Assembly (NCBI GenBank): GCA_964487925.1 | Contig: CAZASZ010000051.1 | Coordinates: forward strand, 1-14,551 | Source of the DNA: RI-283 sp964487925 | GTDB lineage: Bacteria; Pseudomonadota; Gammaproteobacteria; SZUA-140 | Length of the DNA stretch: 14,551 nucleotides | Reading direction: 5' to 3' | Shown here: positions 7,346 to 14,551 of the stretch, piece after piece | How positions within the stretch are numbered: position 1 is the stretch's first letter | Layout: every line of letters begins with the position of its first letter | Notes under the pieces: model-generated | What the model saw: the letters and a program-made list of their open reading frames with translations, nothing else | Databases searched by the model: none | What the model was told of the DNA's origin: nothing | Program-made: the position numbers and the translations under genes

Positions 7346-7388
7346 GGCGCTCGGGACATTCCCGCTCCCAGTCGATTGAGGGACTCAT

Positions 7389-9305
7389 TCATTCGTAACC
7401 GAAGCGTTTGGCCCAGGGTTCGAGCACAGGCAGTACCGACTCCATCTGCTCGCGATATCGTTGCCAGCGAAAACGCGAACTGCGATAGATGGGGCGGGAT
7501 ACTTGGCTGTAACTCGGGGTATTGATATAACCGCGTCCCCTGGCCCGACTATCGAAATTCATTACGTCGGGATGCCAGGGTTGATCGAGAAAATCAAGGA
7601 TTCCGCGCACAGTTTGCTCGAAGTCGTCGACCAGATCCTCGTAGCGATACTGGTGGCAGGCGATCGGTAGGATGGACCGGTAGTGTTGCCAGAGCTCCAT
7701 GACCTGGTCGTAGAGTATGGATCCGTCTTCCAGTGTATAAAAATTCGCCATGGCCTGATTGAAGGCGAACGACTGCATGAAGCAGCTGAGCACAACGTCA
7801 CAGGGATGCCGGACAGCGAACAGGAAACGCGCTTCAGGAAATAGCCATTGGCAAATGCCGGCGCCGACAATATTGAGCGGTAGCTTGTCGACGATGAGCG
7901 AGCCTTGTCCGGGCTGGATATATTCGCTCGCCATTGAAAAGTAACTGGCGCGTAGTTGTCGCCACTGATCCGCGGTCAGGTTCGCCAGCGCATCAGGCTC
8001 ATTCCCGGTCATGCGCTCGAGTTCGCTCTGTACATGAAACATGATCGGGCGTTCTTCCATGACCTGGATGTTGGGGTGGCAATCGAGGATCTGATCGATC
8101 AGCGTCGTCCCTGAACGCGGAAAACCGACCAGGAACACCGGCGTGGCCAAGCCATCGTCCACGGCATGGGTCTGCCAGGAGGATACCCACTCGGAAGTAA
8201 ACGTCGAACGTAACAGGGCGATTTTTCGTCGATAGCCGATTTTGTCTTCATCGCGCGCCTTCTGGGCGATGGACAGGGCTGCGTTGGCCTGTTCGAAGTG
8301 TTCGATGGCAGCGGCATAGGCGCCGGATGCATCCGCCAACCGGCCCAATTCAAAACAGACTGCCTGGGCCTCATGCGGGTCATCTGGGATTGGAATCGAT
8401 GAAAGTAGCGCGTAACCGCCCTCGGGATCTTTGTCTCGCCTCAGGATAGAGGCCAGTACACGGGCTGCCAGCGGACTATGGGGTTCCTCGGTCAGTACCT
8501 CGCGGGCGAGTCTTTCGGCATCCTCCAGCTTGTTGACTGCCTCGTAGGCATCGCACAGCAGCGCCTTCGCCTCGTTTCGCTGTGGGCGAAGGAGGACAGC
8601 CTTTTTCAGCGATTCTATAGCCGCGTCCACATCCCCCTGGACACGGTGGATCATGCCAAGATACCAGTGCGCCTCGTAGCAGTTTGGTTCCCGCTCTATG
8701 ACCGCAAGGTAGTTCGTGATGGCGGCATCGAAGTTGCCTTGTTTTTGACGCATGATTCCGAGTTGCAGGTAGGCGCCGGTATAATCGGGTGCGCGCCGGA
8801 TGAGCTGTCGGCAGAATTCGATGAATCCCTCGGTTCGGCCCTGCCGTTCCATGTTCTGGCTGAGTAAAACCAGGGTCTCGTATTGATCCGGGTGGATTGC
8901 GAGGACGTGTTGGTAATGCGCCTGGGCGGATTCCAGGTCCCCTTGTGCGACCAGCAGATCCGCGAGGCGGCGATGCGCCTCCACGAGGTTGGGGTCGATC
9001 TGGATTGCCCGTCGATACGCACTAACGGCGGCATCTGTCCGCATGAGCCCTTCTTCGGTTACTGCGTACTCATAGTGAAGCCTGGCATTGTCGGGCGAGA
9101 TCGTCAGGGCTCGCGCCAGCCATTCCCGGGCCTGCTCCCAATGTCCCGCCACGGCGGCGACCCGAGCACCGAGTTGCAGGCTGTCGAGATGACCTGGATC
9201 CTTTGCCAGCAGAGCCTCCAGGGCCCGTTCGGCCGATGCTAGGTCCCTTTGCTCGAAAAGGCGTCGGGCGGATTGGAATTCGTCGTGTATATCGTTTGTC
9301 GCCAT
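7389..9305 (-). CDS. TPR-repeat sulfotransferase, upstream paralog
   Basis: The 638-residue protein has the same architecture as the following gene: TPR array (about 5-345), then a sulfotransferase domain with VGFPRSGTTLID (393-404), MEERP (416-420), VDKLPLN (472-478) and VRHPCDVVLSCFMQSF (498-513). The two proteins align without gaps for the first 270 or so residues, and clearly more than half of positions are identical by eye. The C-terminal domain is the most alike. The main length difference is near residue 285, where the downstream copy has a few extra residues (VLATTVLAS against VLAS). The GFPRSGTT loop, DKLPLN and RHPCD motifs are intact in both, so neither is an obvious pseudogene. 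The acceptor is unknown. The ATG at 9303-9305 lacks a clear SD. It lies 98 bases after the CHAD gene stop. Confidence 0.9.
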   Translation of the reverse strand: MATNDIHDEFQSARRLFEQRDLASAERALEALLAKDPGHLDSLQLGARVAAVAGHWEQAREWLARALTISPDNARLHYEYAVTEEGLMRTDAAVSAYRRAIQIDPNLVEAHRRLADLLVAQGDLESAQAHYQHVLAIHPDQYETLVLLSQNMERQGRTEGFIEFCRQLIRRAPDYTGAYLQLGIMRQKQGNFDAAITNYLAVIEREPNCYEAHWYLGMIHRVQGDVDAAIESLKKAVLLRPQRNEAKALLCDAYEAVNKLEDAERLAREVLTEEPHSPLAARVLASILRRDKDPEGGYALLSSIPIPDDPHEAQAVCFELGRLADASGAYAAAIEHFEQANAALSIAQKARDEDKIGYRRKIALLRSTFTSEWVSSWQTHAVDDGLATPVFLVGFPRSGTTLIDQILDCHPNIQVMEERPIMFHVQSELERMTGNEPDALANLTADQWRQLRASYFSMASEYIQPGQGSLIVDKLPLNIVGAGICQWLFPEARFLFAVRHPCDVVLSCFMQSFAFNQAMANFYTLEDGSILYDQVMELWQHYRSILPIACHQYRYEDLVDDFEQTVRGILDFLDQPWHPDVMNFDSRARGRGYINTPSYSQVSRPIYRSSRFRWQRYREQMESVLPVLEPWAKRFGYE

Positions 9306-9403
9306 GGTTTTCAGGGCTCTATAGTTAATGTGTCTCAGCGGCCACGATTATCCTACCTTGAAATAGGGGACCTTCGAAATCATAGATTCCGGGGTAGATT
9401 CGC

Positions 9404-10978
9404 TCAGTAGAAAGGCTTGGTTAATTTCTGGATCAGGGACTGGTTTTCAGCGCAAGCGAAGGCCCGGATTGTGTCATGAAAAGCCTCGCGCAGACGCGCC
9501 TGCTGCTTGTTCAGGTCACCAAGCAGAGAATCGATCGCAGCGCACGATGATGGATCGGTCGTCGCCAAATCATACTTGAATGCCGCGAGCGCGGCTGCCT
9601 GTACGTGACAATCCTGATAGCCGCCAAGCAGGTCTTGCAGTGACTTGAGTGAACGGATGACCCGGATGGGTCCCGGATAAGACAGGCAGGACTCAAAGAG
9701 TTCAAGAAGGTAGCGGAGCTTTTTGCAGTGCTTTCGGAGTTTATGTAACGCTTCAGGAGGGCTTTCCTGATCGATCTCAAGACCCTCTGCGCATATCTGG
9801 TCGTAGATTTTGTGAATGCGTTTGCCACTGGTGACGTGGATCGGCCGGCAGGCGTTTCTGAGGATTGTCTTTGCCGGCGCGGGGTTTGGGGTTTCTAAGA
9901 AAGCCTGCCAATCGTTCATGAATCGCTGAAAGCGCTGTCCCCTGAGGGTGTGTTGCAGGCGAACAAGTTCGGCCATGCGACGAGCATTGAGCAGCTTCCC
10001 GAGGGGATTGAAGGCCGAGCGCAGGTGGTCGGGCAGGCGCTGGCGGTAGACGGGGAAATCGAGCAGATGGACGTCGAGATCGCGTAGCAGGGTGGTGGCG
10101 GAGCCTAGCCAGGCCAAGTTGCCGGATAGGCGTTGAGTTCGACGCGCCGGGAAGACGAAGCGAATCTGGTCGAGGGCCGTGCGCGCCCGACGGATGGCGG
10201 TTCGAAAGTCGTGCAGGAATTCGCTATCGATGTCTGCGAGTATGCCGCCAAGGTTGGCGGTCATGATGTCGTGTAGGGATGCCAAGACGACCTTCATTGC
10301 CTCGTCGCTACGCAGCTCCGGGTTCAGTTTGAGCCGTGGGCGTGACGAATAACGACATGGTTCGATCCCCAACTGATCCAGGCATCCGGGGAGAAGATCG
10401 TCCCTGCACGGGATGCAGCGACCTGAATCACTGAGAAAGTCTCGTAGGCGCGATGAGGGTTTTTCGTAGCCACGGAGTGGCAACAGGCGGCAGCGAGTTT
10501 CCAGCATCCGCCACGGCTTGTGTTTGTCGTTGCGGGTCTCGATGCGATCGATTTGCAATCGAGCTACTGTCTTGTCATCGGTATTCAGGCAGTCCACCGA
10601 CGTTCGATGAATACGGGCGGTGGCAATTGGCAACAAGGCGCGGGGTTTCAGAGTGGCGGTGATTTCGCGTGCTATAGCCTCGGGCAGTTCCGGTGCCGGC
10701 AGCCACTGATCGATAAGGGAGGCACAGTCCGTTTTCAAAGTGCGCTTTGCAGTGCTTAGAACGAAGACCTGTGGGTCGAACCCTTGCTGCTGCCCGTGTT
10801 GATAGTAGAGGCGCCAATCTTGCCTATAGAGCCGCCAGTCAAAGCTGTCGAAGTAGGTGTGTTCGATAACAATCGAATGTTCCGGGCTCAACCGATATGG
10901 GGCGTCGGGGTGATCAGTCAGGGTCTCGAGTCCCGAATCTGGCGCCAGGCGGAAACAGTTTTGTTGATTCTCAGCCAT
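9404..10978 (-). CDS. CYTH-like/CHAD domain protein
   Basis: A 524-residue cytoplasmic protein. Residues about 35-165 resemble a degenerate CYTH (triphosphate tunnel) domain: EHTYFDSFDWRLYRQDWRLY (39-58), then a run of alternating strands with LKPRALLPIATARIHRTS. The usual N-terminal E-x-E-x-K signature is not evident. The CHAD domain follows, with two helical halves at about 221-360 and 370-515. They contain the conserved basic helices HDFRTAIRRARTALDQIR (256-273) and LHKLRKHCKKLRYLLELF (411-428), and TLLRDLDVH (296-304). CHAD domains bind polyphosphate through such histidine- and arginine-rich faces (family knowledge). The start overlaps the sixA stop as TAATG, so translation is probably coupled. 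Catalytic activity of the CYTH-like part is doubtful. Confidence 0.85.
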   Translation of the reverse strand: MAENQQNCFRLAPDSGLETLTDHPDAPYRLSPEHSIVIEHTYFDSFDWRLYRQDWRLYYQHGQQQGFDPQVFVLSTAKRTLKTDCASLIDQWLPAPELPEAIAREITATLKPRALLPIATARIHRTSVDCLNTDDKTVARLQIDRIETRNDKHKPWRMLETRCRLLPLRGYEKPSSRLRDFLSDSGRCIPCRDDLLPGCLDQLGIEPCRYSSRPRLKLNPELRSDEAMKVVLASLHDIMTANLGGILADIDSEFLHDFRTAIRRARTALDQIRFVFPARRTQRLSGNLAWLGSATTLLRDLDVHLLDFPVYRQRLPDHLRSAFNPLGKLLNARRMAELVRLQHTLRGQRFQRFMNDWQAFLETPNPAPAKTILRNACRPIHVTSGKRIHKIYDQICAEGLEIDQESPPEALHKLRKHCKKLRYLLELFESCLSYPGPIRVIRSLKSLQDLLGGYQDCHVQAAALAAFKYDLATTDPSSCAAIDSLLGDLNKQQARLREAFHDTIRAFACAENQSLIQKLTKPFY

Positions 10979-11505
10979 TATTTGGTGGTGTCCGGATATT
11001 CTGTTTCGAGCTCCTTGGGCCGCAGAAGGGTCTGGAGTATGGATTGACCACGGGGTTTATGTGTCCAGTCGTCCGGCAGCAGGACGACAGCGAGGCTCGC
11101 GGTAGAGAGCAGTTTTCCTGTATTGCTCCGTGAAATCCCGTCACCGCACAGGAATATCAACAGCGCCTCCAGACCGGGGTTATGGCCTACGATCATGAGG
11201 TCCTGGCGCTGGTCCTGCTCGATGATATGCAGGAGTTGTTTTCGATCAGCCAGATAGAGCTCGGGCAGATAGTGGATGGTGTCACATCTGATCTCCAGCG
11301 CACCATAGAGTTCGGTTACCGTCTGGTCGGCGCGTCTGGCAGGGGATGAAAGCGTCGCCTGCGGTTGAATTCCGCGCGTGCGCATGGCCTTGGCGATCCG
11401 TCGGATCGACTTCTGCCCGCGCCGATTGAGCGGGCGGTCAAAATCCTTCTCGGCATCGCTATGCCAGTCGGACTTGGCATGTCTCAGAAGTATCAACCTA
11501 CGCAT
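10978..11505 (-). CDS. sixA: SixA-type phosphohistidine phosphatase
   Basis: A 175-residue histidine-phosphatase superfamily protein. The N-terminal LILLRHAKSDW (4-14) carries the RH signature (His9, phospho-acceptor). FDRPLNRRGQKS (22-33), TLSSPARRADQT (51-62) and IVGHNPGLEAL (105-115; second catalytic His108) follow. E. coli SixA dephosphorylates phosphohistidine on phosphotransferase-system proteins; related small family members act on other phosphate compounds. Start chosen at the ATG 11503-11505 because the family begins M-x-x-L-x-L-x-R-H. The same frame stays open upstream to a GTG at 11565, but those 20 codons lie mostly in the MITE-like element. Only about 10 bases separate this ATG from that element, and no clear SD is present. 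Cotranscribed and translationally coupled with the CHAD gene. Confidence 0.88.
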   Translation of the reverse strand: MRRLILLRHAKSDWHSDAEKDFDRPLNRRGQKSIRRIAKAMRTRGIQPQATLSSPARRADQTVTELYGALEIRCDTIHYLPELYLADRKQLLHIIEQDQRQDLMIVGHNPGLEALLIFLCGDGISRSNTGKLLSTASLAVVLLPDDWTHKPRGQSILQTLLRPKELETEYPDTTK

Positions 11506-11515
11506 ATAAATTGAG

Positions 11516-11675
11516 CCTGAATCCGTGACTTCATGACGGCGCACAGCACAAACTCTTGATCCCACAGCGATTCAAAAAATGCGCGCTTAACCGATGGGTG
11601 AAGCTAAGATTTTTTGATTTCACTGTGAAACCAATATCTTGCACTCTGCGTCCGCCCTGAAGTCACGGATTCAGG
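11516..11675. mobile_element. MITE-like non-autonomous element with 18-bp TIRs and 5-bp TSD
   Basis: The ends CCTGAATCCGTGACTTCA (11516-11533) and TGAAGTCACGGATTCAGG (11658-11675) are perfect reverse complements. TTGAG flanks the element directly on both sides (11511-11515 and 11676-11680), as a target-site duplication would. The inverted symmetry continues inward imperfectly almost to the centre: CACAGCGATTCAAAAAAT (left) matches the reverse complement of ATTTTTTGATTTCACTGTG (right). The whole 160 bp can thus fold as one long hairpin. It has no coding capacity for a transposase, so it needs one in trans. CC-starting ends with a 5-bp duplication are seen in some IS1380-type elements; that family link is only a guess. 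Confidence 0.85.
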
Positions 11676-11827
11676 TTGAGATTAATTCGCCTGGAACGGG
11701 TTTTTAGTATGGACCGCCAAAACGTGATTGTCATCGACTTGTAAACAAACATTCATTGGGCTGTCATATTTCCTATATATAGTCTCGCCGGTTGAAGCAG
11801 ACGAACCGTTCTCAGGGGATTTGAAAA
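11676..11827. other. Intergenic region upstream of the OlsF-like gene
   Basis: No gene is seen. It begins with the right TTGAG of the MITE-like element and becomes AT-rich from about 11726 to 11783, where the candidate promoter lies. An SD-like AGGGGA (11814-11819) precedes the ATG at 11828 by eight bases. Confidence 0.6.
11756..11783 (+). promoter_or_regulatory. Candidate sigma-70 promoter of the OlsF-like gene
   Basis: TATAGT (11778-11783, 5 of 6 to consensus) follows a poor -35, TTGGGC (11756-11761), after 16 bases, within an AT-rich run (CCTATATATAG). The predicted leader is about 38 bases. Based on consensus matching only. Confidence 0.35.
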
Positions 11828-13663
11828 ATGTCCGATCAGCGTAGCGCCCGGCCCTTCAGTTTGCCGGACAATGTCATCAAGGTGGCCCCGAGCCAACGCG
11901 TAAACCGTGTCATCGGCGGCTTGATTGAAAAGACCTTTGGTCTGACCCATCTACAGTCACTCTATCAGGCCTTACCGCCGAGTCGCGATGATCGGGAGTT
12001 TCTGACGCAGGTCTTCGACACCTTCAATATCGGATATCAGATTGACGACGAGGCCCTGGCGCGGATCCCGCGCTCGGGACCAACCGTGATTGTCGCCAAT
12101 CACCCGTTCGGCGCCATCGAGGGCGTGATTCTGGCCGCCTTGCTGCGCTCGATCCGTAGCGACGTCAAGATCATGGCCAACTTCATCCTGAATCGTGTCC
12201 CCGAGATCAGCGACCTGTTCATCAGCGTGAATCCTTATGCCGGCAGTGATGCTTCCAAGGCCAACGTTTCGCCGATGCGTCAGTCGATCCGCTGGGTCAA
12301 GGAGGGTGGTCTGCTGGTCGTGTTTCCAGCCGGCGAGGTTTCTTATTGGAGTCCACGTACAAGAAAGATCGCCGATCCACCGTGGAGCAAAAGCATTGCC
12401 AGGATTATTCATCGCGCCAATGCCGACGTGCTTCCGGTTTATTTCTCCGGCGCCAACAGCCTATTGTTTCAGGTCGCGGGCCTGATGCACCCTCGAGTAC
12501 GCACGGCCCTGTTGCCCAGAGAGCTTATGAACAAGGCGAATACCTCGATCGATATCCAGGTCGGTCGCGTGATCACCTACAATAAGCTGAAGTCTTTCGA
12601 CGATCAGACCCTGATCGATCAACTGCGTCTAAGGACCTATCTGCTAAAGGACTCCTCGGCCAAGACTTCCGTGGTGACCCGAAAATCTGATAACTCTGCT
12701 GATGGTCTCGAAGCGGTTGTCGATGCGAGTGACCCACTAGTCCTTGCGGAAGAGATTGTCGCGCTGAATCCATCCCGATGCCTCCTCGAATGCGGTGAGA
12801 TGCAGGTCTATTATGCACAGGCCAGCGAGGCCCCCGAGATACTGCGCGAAATCGGTCGGCTCCGCGAGCTGACCTTTCGCGCGGTGGGCGAGGGCACAGG
12901 AAAGTCCATCGATCTTGATCGCTACGACGAATATTATCTTCACTTGTTTATCTGGAATACCACGACTATGGAAGTTGTCGGGGCCTACCGCCTCGGTCAA
13001 GGTGACGTCATCATGGAGCGTTTTGGCAAAAGGGGGTTTTATAGCCACTCGCTATTCAAGTATAGGACCCGCCTGCTGCAGAAACTCAATCCTGCGCTCG
13101 AGATGGGACGCTCATTTGTGCGTGTCGAGTATCAACGCAGCTTTTCTCCGCTCATGCTGCTATGGAAGGGGATTTCGCAATACATTTACCAGAATCCGCA
13201 ATATCGACGTCTGTTCGGGCCGGTCAGTGTCAGCAGCGAATATCGTGCGTTATCTCAGCAATTGATCGTTGAGTTTCTCCGGGATCGTGCGGACCAGCCG
13301 GACATGTCTCGCGACGTCAAACCGCGCAAGCCTTTTCGGGTAGTAGGCCGTCGGGACTCTCAGGCGCTTTGCCGCAATATCAGTGACCTCGATCTGTTTT
13401 CCGATCTGGTCTCCAGTATAGAACCCGATGCCAAGGGGATTCCGGTTCTATTGCGCCAATACCTTAAATTGGGCGGACGTATCCTGGGTTTTAACGTGGA
13501 TTCCGATTTTAGCAATGTCCTGGATGGCTTGATCATGGTCGATCTGATAGAGACCGAAGCCAAGGTGCTGGCGAGATATATGGGGCGTGCCGAGACTCAG
13601 GCATTTCGCAACTTTCATGGCGTGGACGACGACGGTCGCCGGAGCGGAACGGACGTCGCATAA
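11828..13663 (+). CDS. OlsF-like bifunctional acyltransferase (PlsC-type plus OlsB-type domains)
   Basis: A 611-residue fusion probably making an acylated amino-acid lipid such as ornithine lipid. The N-terminal half (about 60-270) is a PlsC-type acyltransferase: VIVANHPFGAIEG (87-99), VVFPAGEVSYWSP (164-176) and VLPVYFSGANS (201-211). Its histidine motif is H-x5-E (His92, Glu98), not the classic H-x4-D. The C-terminal half (about 325-580) matches the OlsB-type GNAT acyl-ACP N-acyltransferase domain: YYAQASEAPEILREIGRLRE, RAVGEGTGKSIDLDRYD, VVGAYRLG, ALEMGRSFVRVEYQ and PVLLRQYLKLGGRILGFNVD. OlsF of Serratia and Flavobacterium has this order: the C-terminal domain N-acylates ornithine, then the N-terminal domain O-acylates the lyso-lipid. 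The true amino-acid head group is unproven. It has its own promoter region, is divergent from sixA, and converges on the LpxH-like gene 75 bases away. Confidence 0.85.
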   Translation: MSDQRSARPFSLPDNVIKVAPSQRVNRVIGGLIEKTFGLTHLQSLYQALPPSRDDREFLTQVFDTFNIGYQIDDEALARIPRSGPTVIVANHPFGAIEGVILAALLRSIRSDVKIMANFILNRVPEISDLFISVNPYAGSDASKANVSPMRQSIRWVKEGGLLVVFPAGEVSYWSPRTRKIADPPWSKSIARIIHRANADVLPVYFSGANSLLFQVAGLMHPRVRTALLPRELMNKANTSIDIQVGRVITYNKLKSFDDQTLIDQLRLRTYLLKDSSAKTSVVTRKSDNSADGLEAVVDASDPLVLAEEIVALNPSRCLLECGEMQVYYAQASEAPEILREIGRLRELTFRAVGEGTGKSIDLDRYDEYYLHLFIWNTTTMEVVGAYRLGQGDVIMERFGKRGFYSHSLFKYRTRLLQKLNPALEMGRSFVRVEYQRSFSPLMLLWKGISQYIYQNPQYRRLFGPVSVSSEYRALSQQLIVEFLRDRADQPDMSRDVKPRKPFRVVGRRDSQALCRNISDLDLFSDLVSSIEPDAKGIPVLLRQYLKLGGRILGFNVDSDFSNVLDGLIMVDLIETEAKVLARYMGRAETQAFRNFHGVDDDGRRSGTDVA

Positions 13664-13738
13664 GATCTTAGTAGTCTGTCCCGCGACCGACGTGCGGTGC
13701 AGGACGGAATTGATCAATGACGGCTTTAGAGGTGTCCT

Positions 13739-14551
13739 TTAAGCTGCCTTGCGGCGGGGACCTTTTCGAGTGAAGCCGCTTTCAGGGTGCAGGACATTAT
13801 CCTGGCCGAGGAGCGCGTGGCGCTCGGTTGTCCAGTGTACGACACGGATCCGGCCTTCGGCATCCTCGGTCAGAGCGGTGCAATTTTCCACCCAGTCACC
13901 TGTATTGAAATAGGTCACGCCGCCAACTTCGGTGATGTCGGAGTGATGGATGTGTCCGCAGACGACGCCGTCATAGCCTCGGCTTGCGGCCTCATGAGCG
14001 CATGCCTCGCCATAACGTTCGATATGACTCATGGCATTTTTGACATGAGTCTTGAGGTAGGTGGACAACGACCAATACGGGAAGCCGAGACGCCGGCGCA
14101 GGCCGTTATATTGGCGGTTGAGCCACAAAAATGCATCGTAGCCGATATTGCCGATTAGGGACGTGAACCAATTGGTCAGCACAACGCTGTCGAATTCATC
14201 CCCATGCGTCAATAGCAAACGCCGCCCGTCGGCCGTTTCATGAATGAATTCGGGCAGGATCTCGACGCCTTGAACGGTCATGCCGTGAAAGTCACGCAGT
14301 TTTTCGTCGTGATTCCCTGGGATATAAACGACGCGGGTTCCATGCTTCGCCTTGTTGAGTACGAGTTGAATCAGCTGGTTATTGATGCTTGGCCAATACC
14401 AGCCACGGCGTAATTTCCAGAGATCGAAGATATCGCCAAGCAGGTATAAGTTTTCGCATTCCGTATGTTGTAAAAAATCCAGCAGATAGTCTGTCCTGGA
14501 GTCTCGGGTGCCGAGGTGCACGTCGGAAATAAAGATGGTCCTGAAGGTCAG
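13739..14551 (-). CDS. LpxH-like calcineurin-type metallophosphoesterase (5' end missing)
   Basis: Partial gene of at least 270 codons whose start lies beyond the right edge of the window. The frame stays open to the last base and reads RTIFISDVHLGTRD, so the GTG at 14519-14521 is the Val of the first metal motif, not a start. Motifs in order: DVHLG, LLGDIFDLW, PGNHD, LTHGDEFD and CGHIHHS, the full di-metal ligand set of the calcineurin-like fold. GDIFDLW and the overall size resemble UDP-2,3-diacylglucosamine diphosphatase (LpxH), which makes lipid X in lipid A synthesis at the inner membrane. LpxH proper usually has GHTHRP at the last motif, so this could be a paralog acting on another phospho-substrate. 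The C-terminus is basic (RKGPRRKAA). It is convergent with the OlsF-like gene. Confidence 0.85.
   Translation of the reverse strand: MTFRTIFISDVHLGTRDSRTDYLLDFLQHTECENLYLLGDIFDLWKLRRGWYWPSINNQLIQLVLNKAKHGTRVVYIPGNHDEKLRDFHGMTVQGVEILPEFIHETADGRRLLLTHGDEFDSVVLTNWFTSLIGNIGYDAFLWLNRQYNGLRRRLGFPYWSLSTYLKTHVKNAMSHIERYGEACAHEAASRGYDGVVCGHIHHSDITEVGGVTYFNTGDWVENCTALTEDAEGRIRVVHWTTERHALLGQDNVLHPESGFTRKGPRRKAA

Noticed and set aside
10978..11565. Longer sixA starting at a GTG at 11565
   Set aside because: The added 20 residues come mostly from the MITE-like element, have no SD, and precede the normal family N-terminus M-R-R-L-I-L-L-R-H.
13661..13670. TAAGATCTTA palindrome at the end of the OlsF-like gene as a terminator
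   Set aside because: It is a 10-bp AT-rich palindrome without a loop or T-run, too weak for a terminator and expected by chance.
14519..14521. GTG as the start of the LpxH-like gene
   Set aside because: It encodes the Val of the essential DVHLG metal motif, and the upstream codons FISD complete the motif. The gene continues past the window edge.

Overview
The window looks like part of a chromosome (or a draft contig) from a free-living gammaproteobacterium, possibly of the sulfur-oxidising Chromatiales type. That placement is inference only, from moderately high GC, the family mix (long NhaA, CYTH-CHAD protein beside SixA, OlsF-like fusion, TPR-sulfotransferases) and a GGGAGAGGG-type intergenic repeat. 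No rRNA, tRNA, CRISPR array or complete insertion sequence was seen. A run of 100 N at 4249-4348 breaks one gene, and the last gene runs off the right edge.

Layout, left to right. Positions 1-278 hold an inverted-repeat intergenic element and a possible leaderless promoter. nhaA (+, 279-1643) follows and converges on an EamA/DMT permease gene (-, 1689-2618), with a stem-loop between them. The permease has a long upstream region (2619 to about 2800) whose inverted repeats form an apparent RBS-sequestering hairpin, a competing anti-sequestering arm and a further long-range helix. It resembles a cis-regulatory RNA of no type I recognise. Then come minus-strand genes, in transcription order: sixA (11505-10978), coupled by TAATG to a CYTH-CHAD protein (10978-9404); two tandem paralogous TPR-sulfotransferases (9305-7389 and 7345-5411); a PhzF-family enzyme (5336-4557); and an exported AcpA/phospholipase C-type phosphoesterase (about 4483-3000, split by the N run).

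Directly upstream of sixA is a 160-bp MITE-like element (11516-11675) with perfect 18-bp terminal inverted repeats and a 5-bp TTGAG target duplication. It separates sixA from the divergent plus-strand gene at 11828-13663, which fuses an N-terminal PlsC-type acyltransferase to a C-terminal OlsB-type acyl-ACP N-acyltransferase and so resembles the ornithine-lipid synthase OlsF. This gene converges on a partial LpxH-like metallophosphoesterase gene.

Functionally the genes fall into small independent groups: ion homeostasis and export (NhaA, EamA), membrane lipid chemistry (OlsF-like, LpxH-like, and possibly the phosphoesterase), a phosphohistidine phosphatase/CHAD pair, and a duplicated sulfotransferase. 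The signals most worth following up are the structured leader of the EamA gene, the MITE, the sulfotransferase duplication and the probably mis-sized assembly gap.
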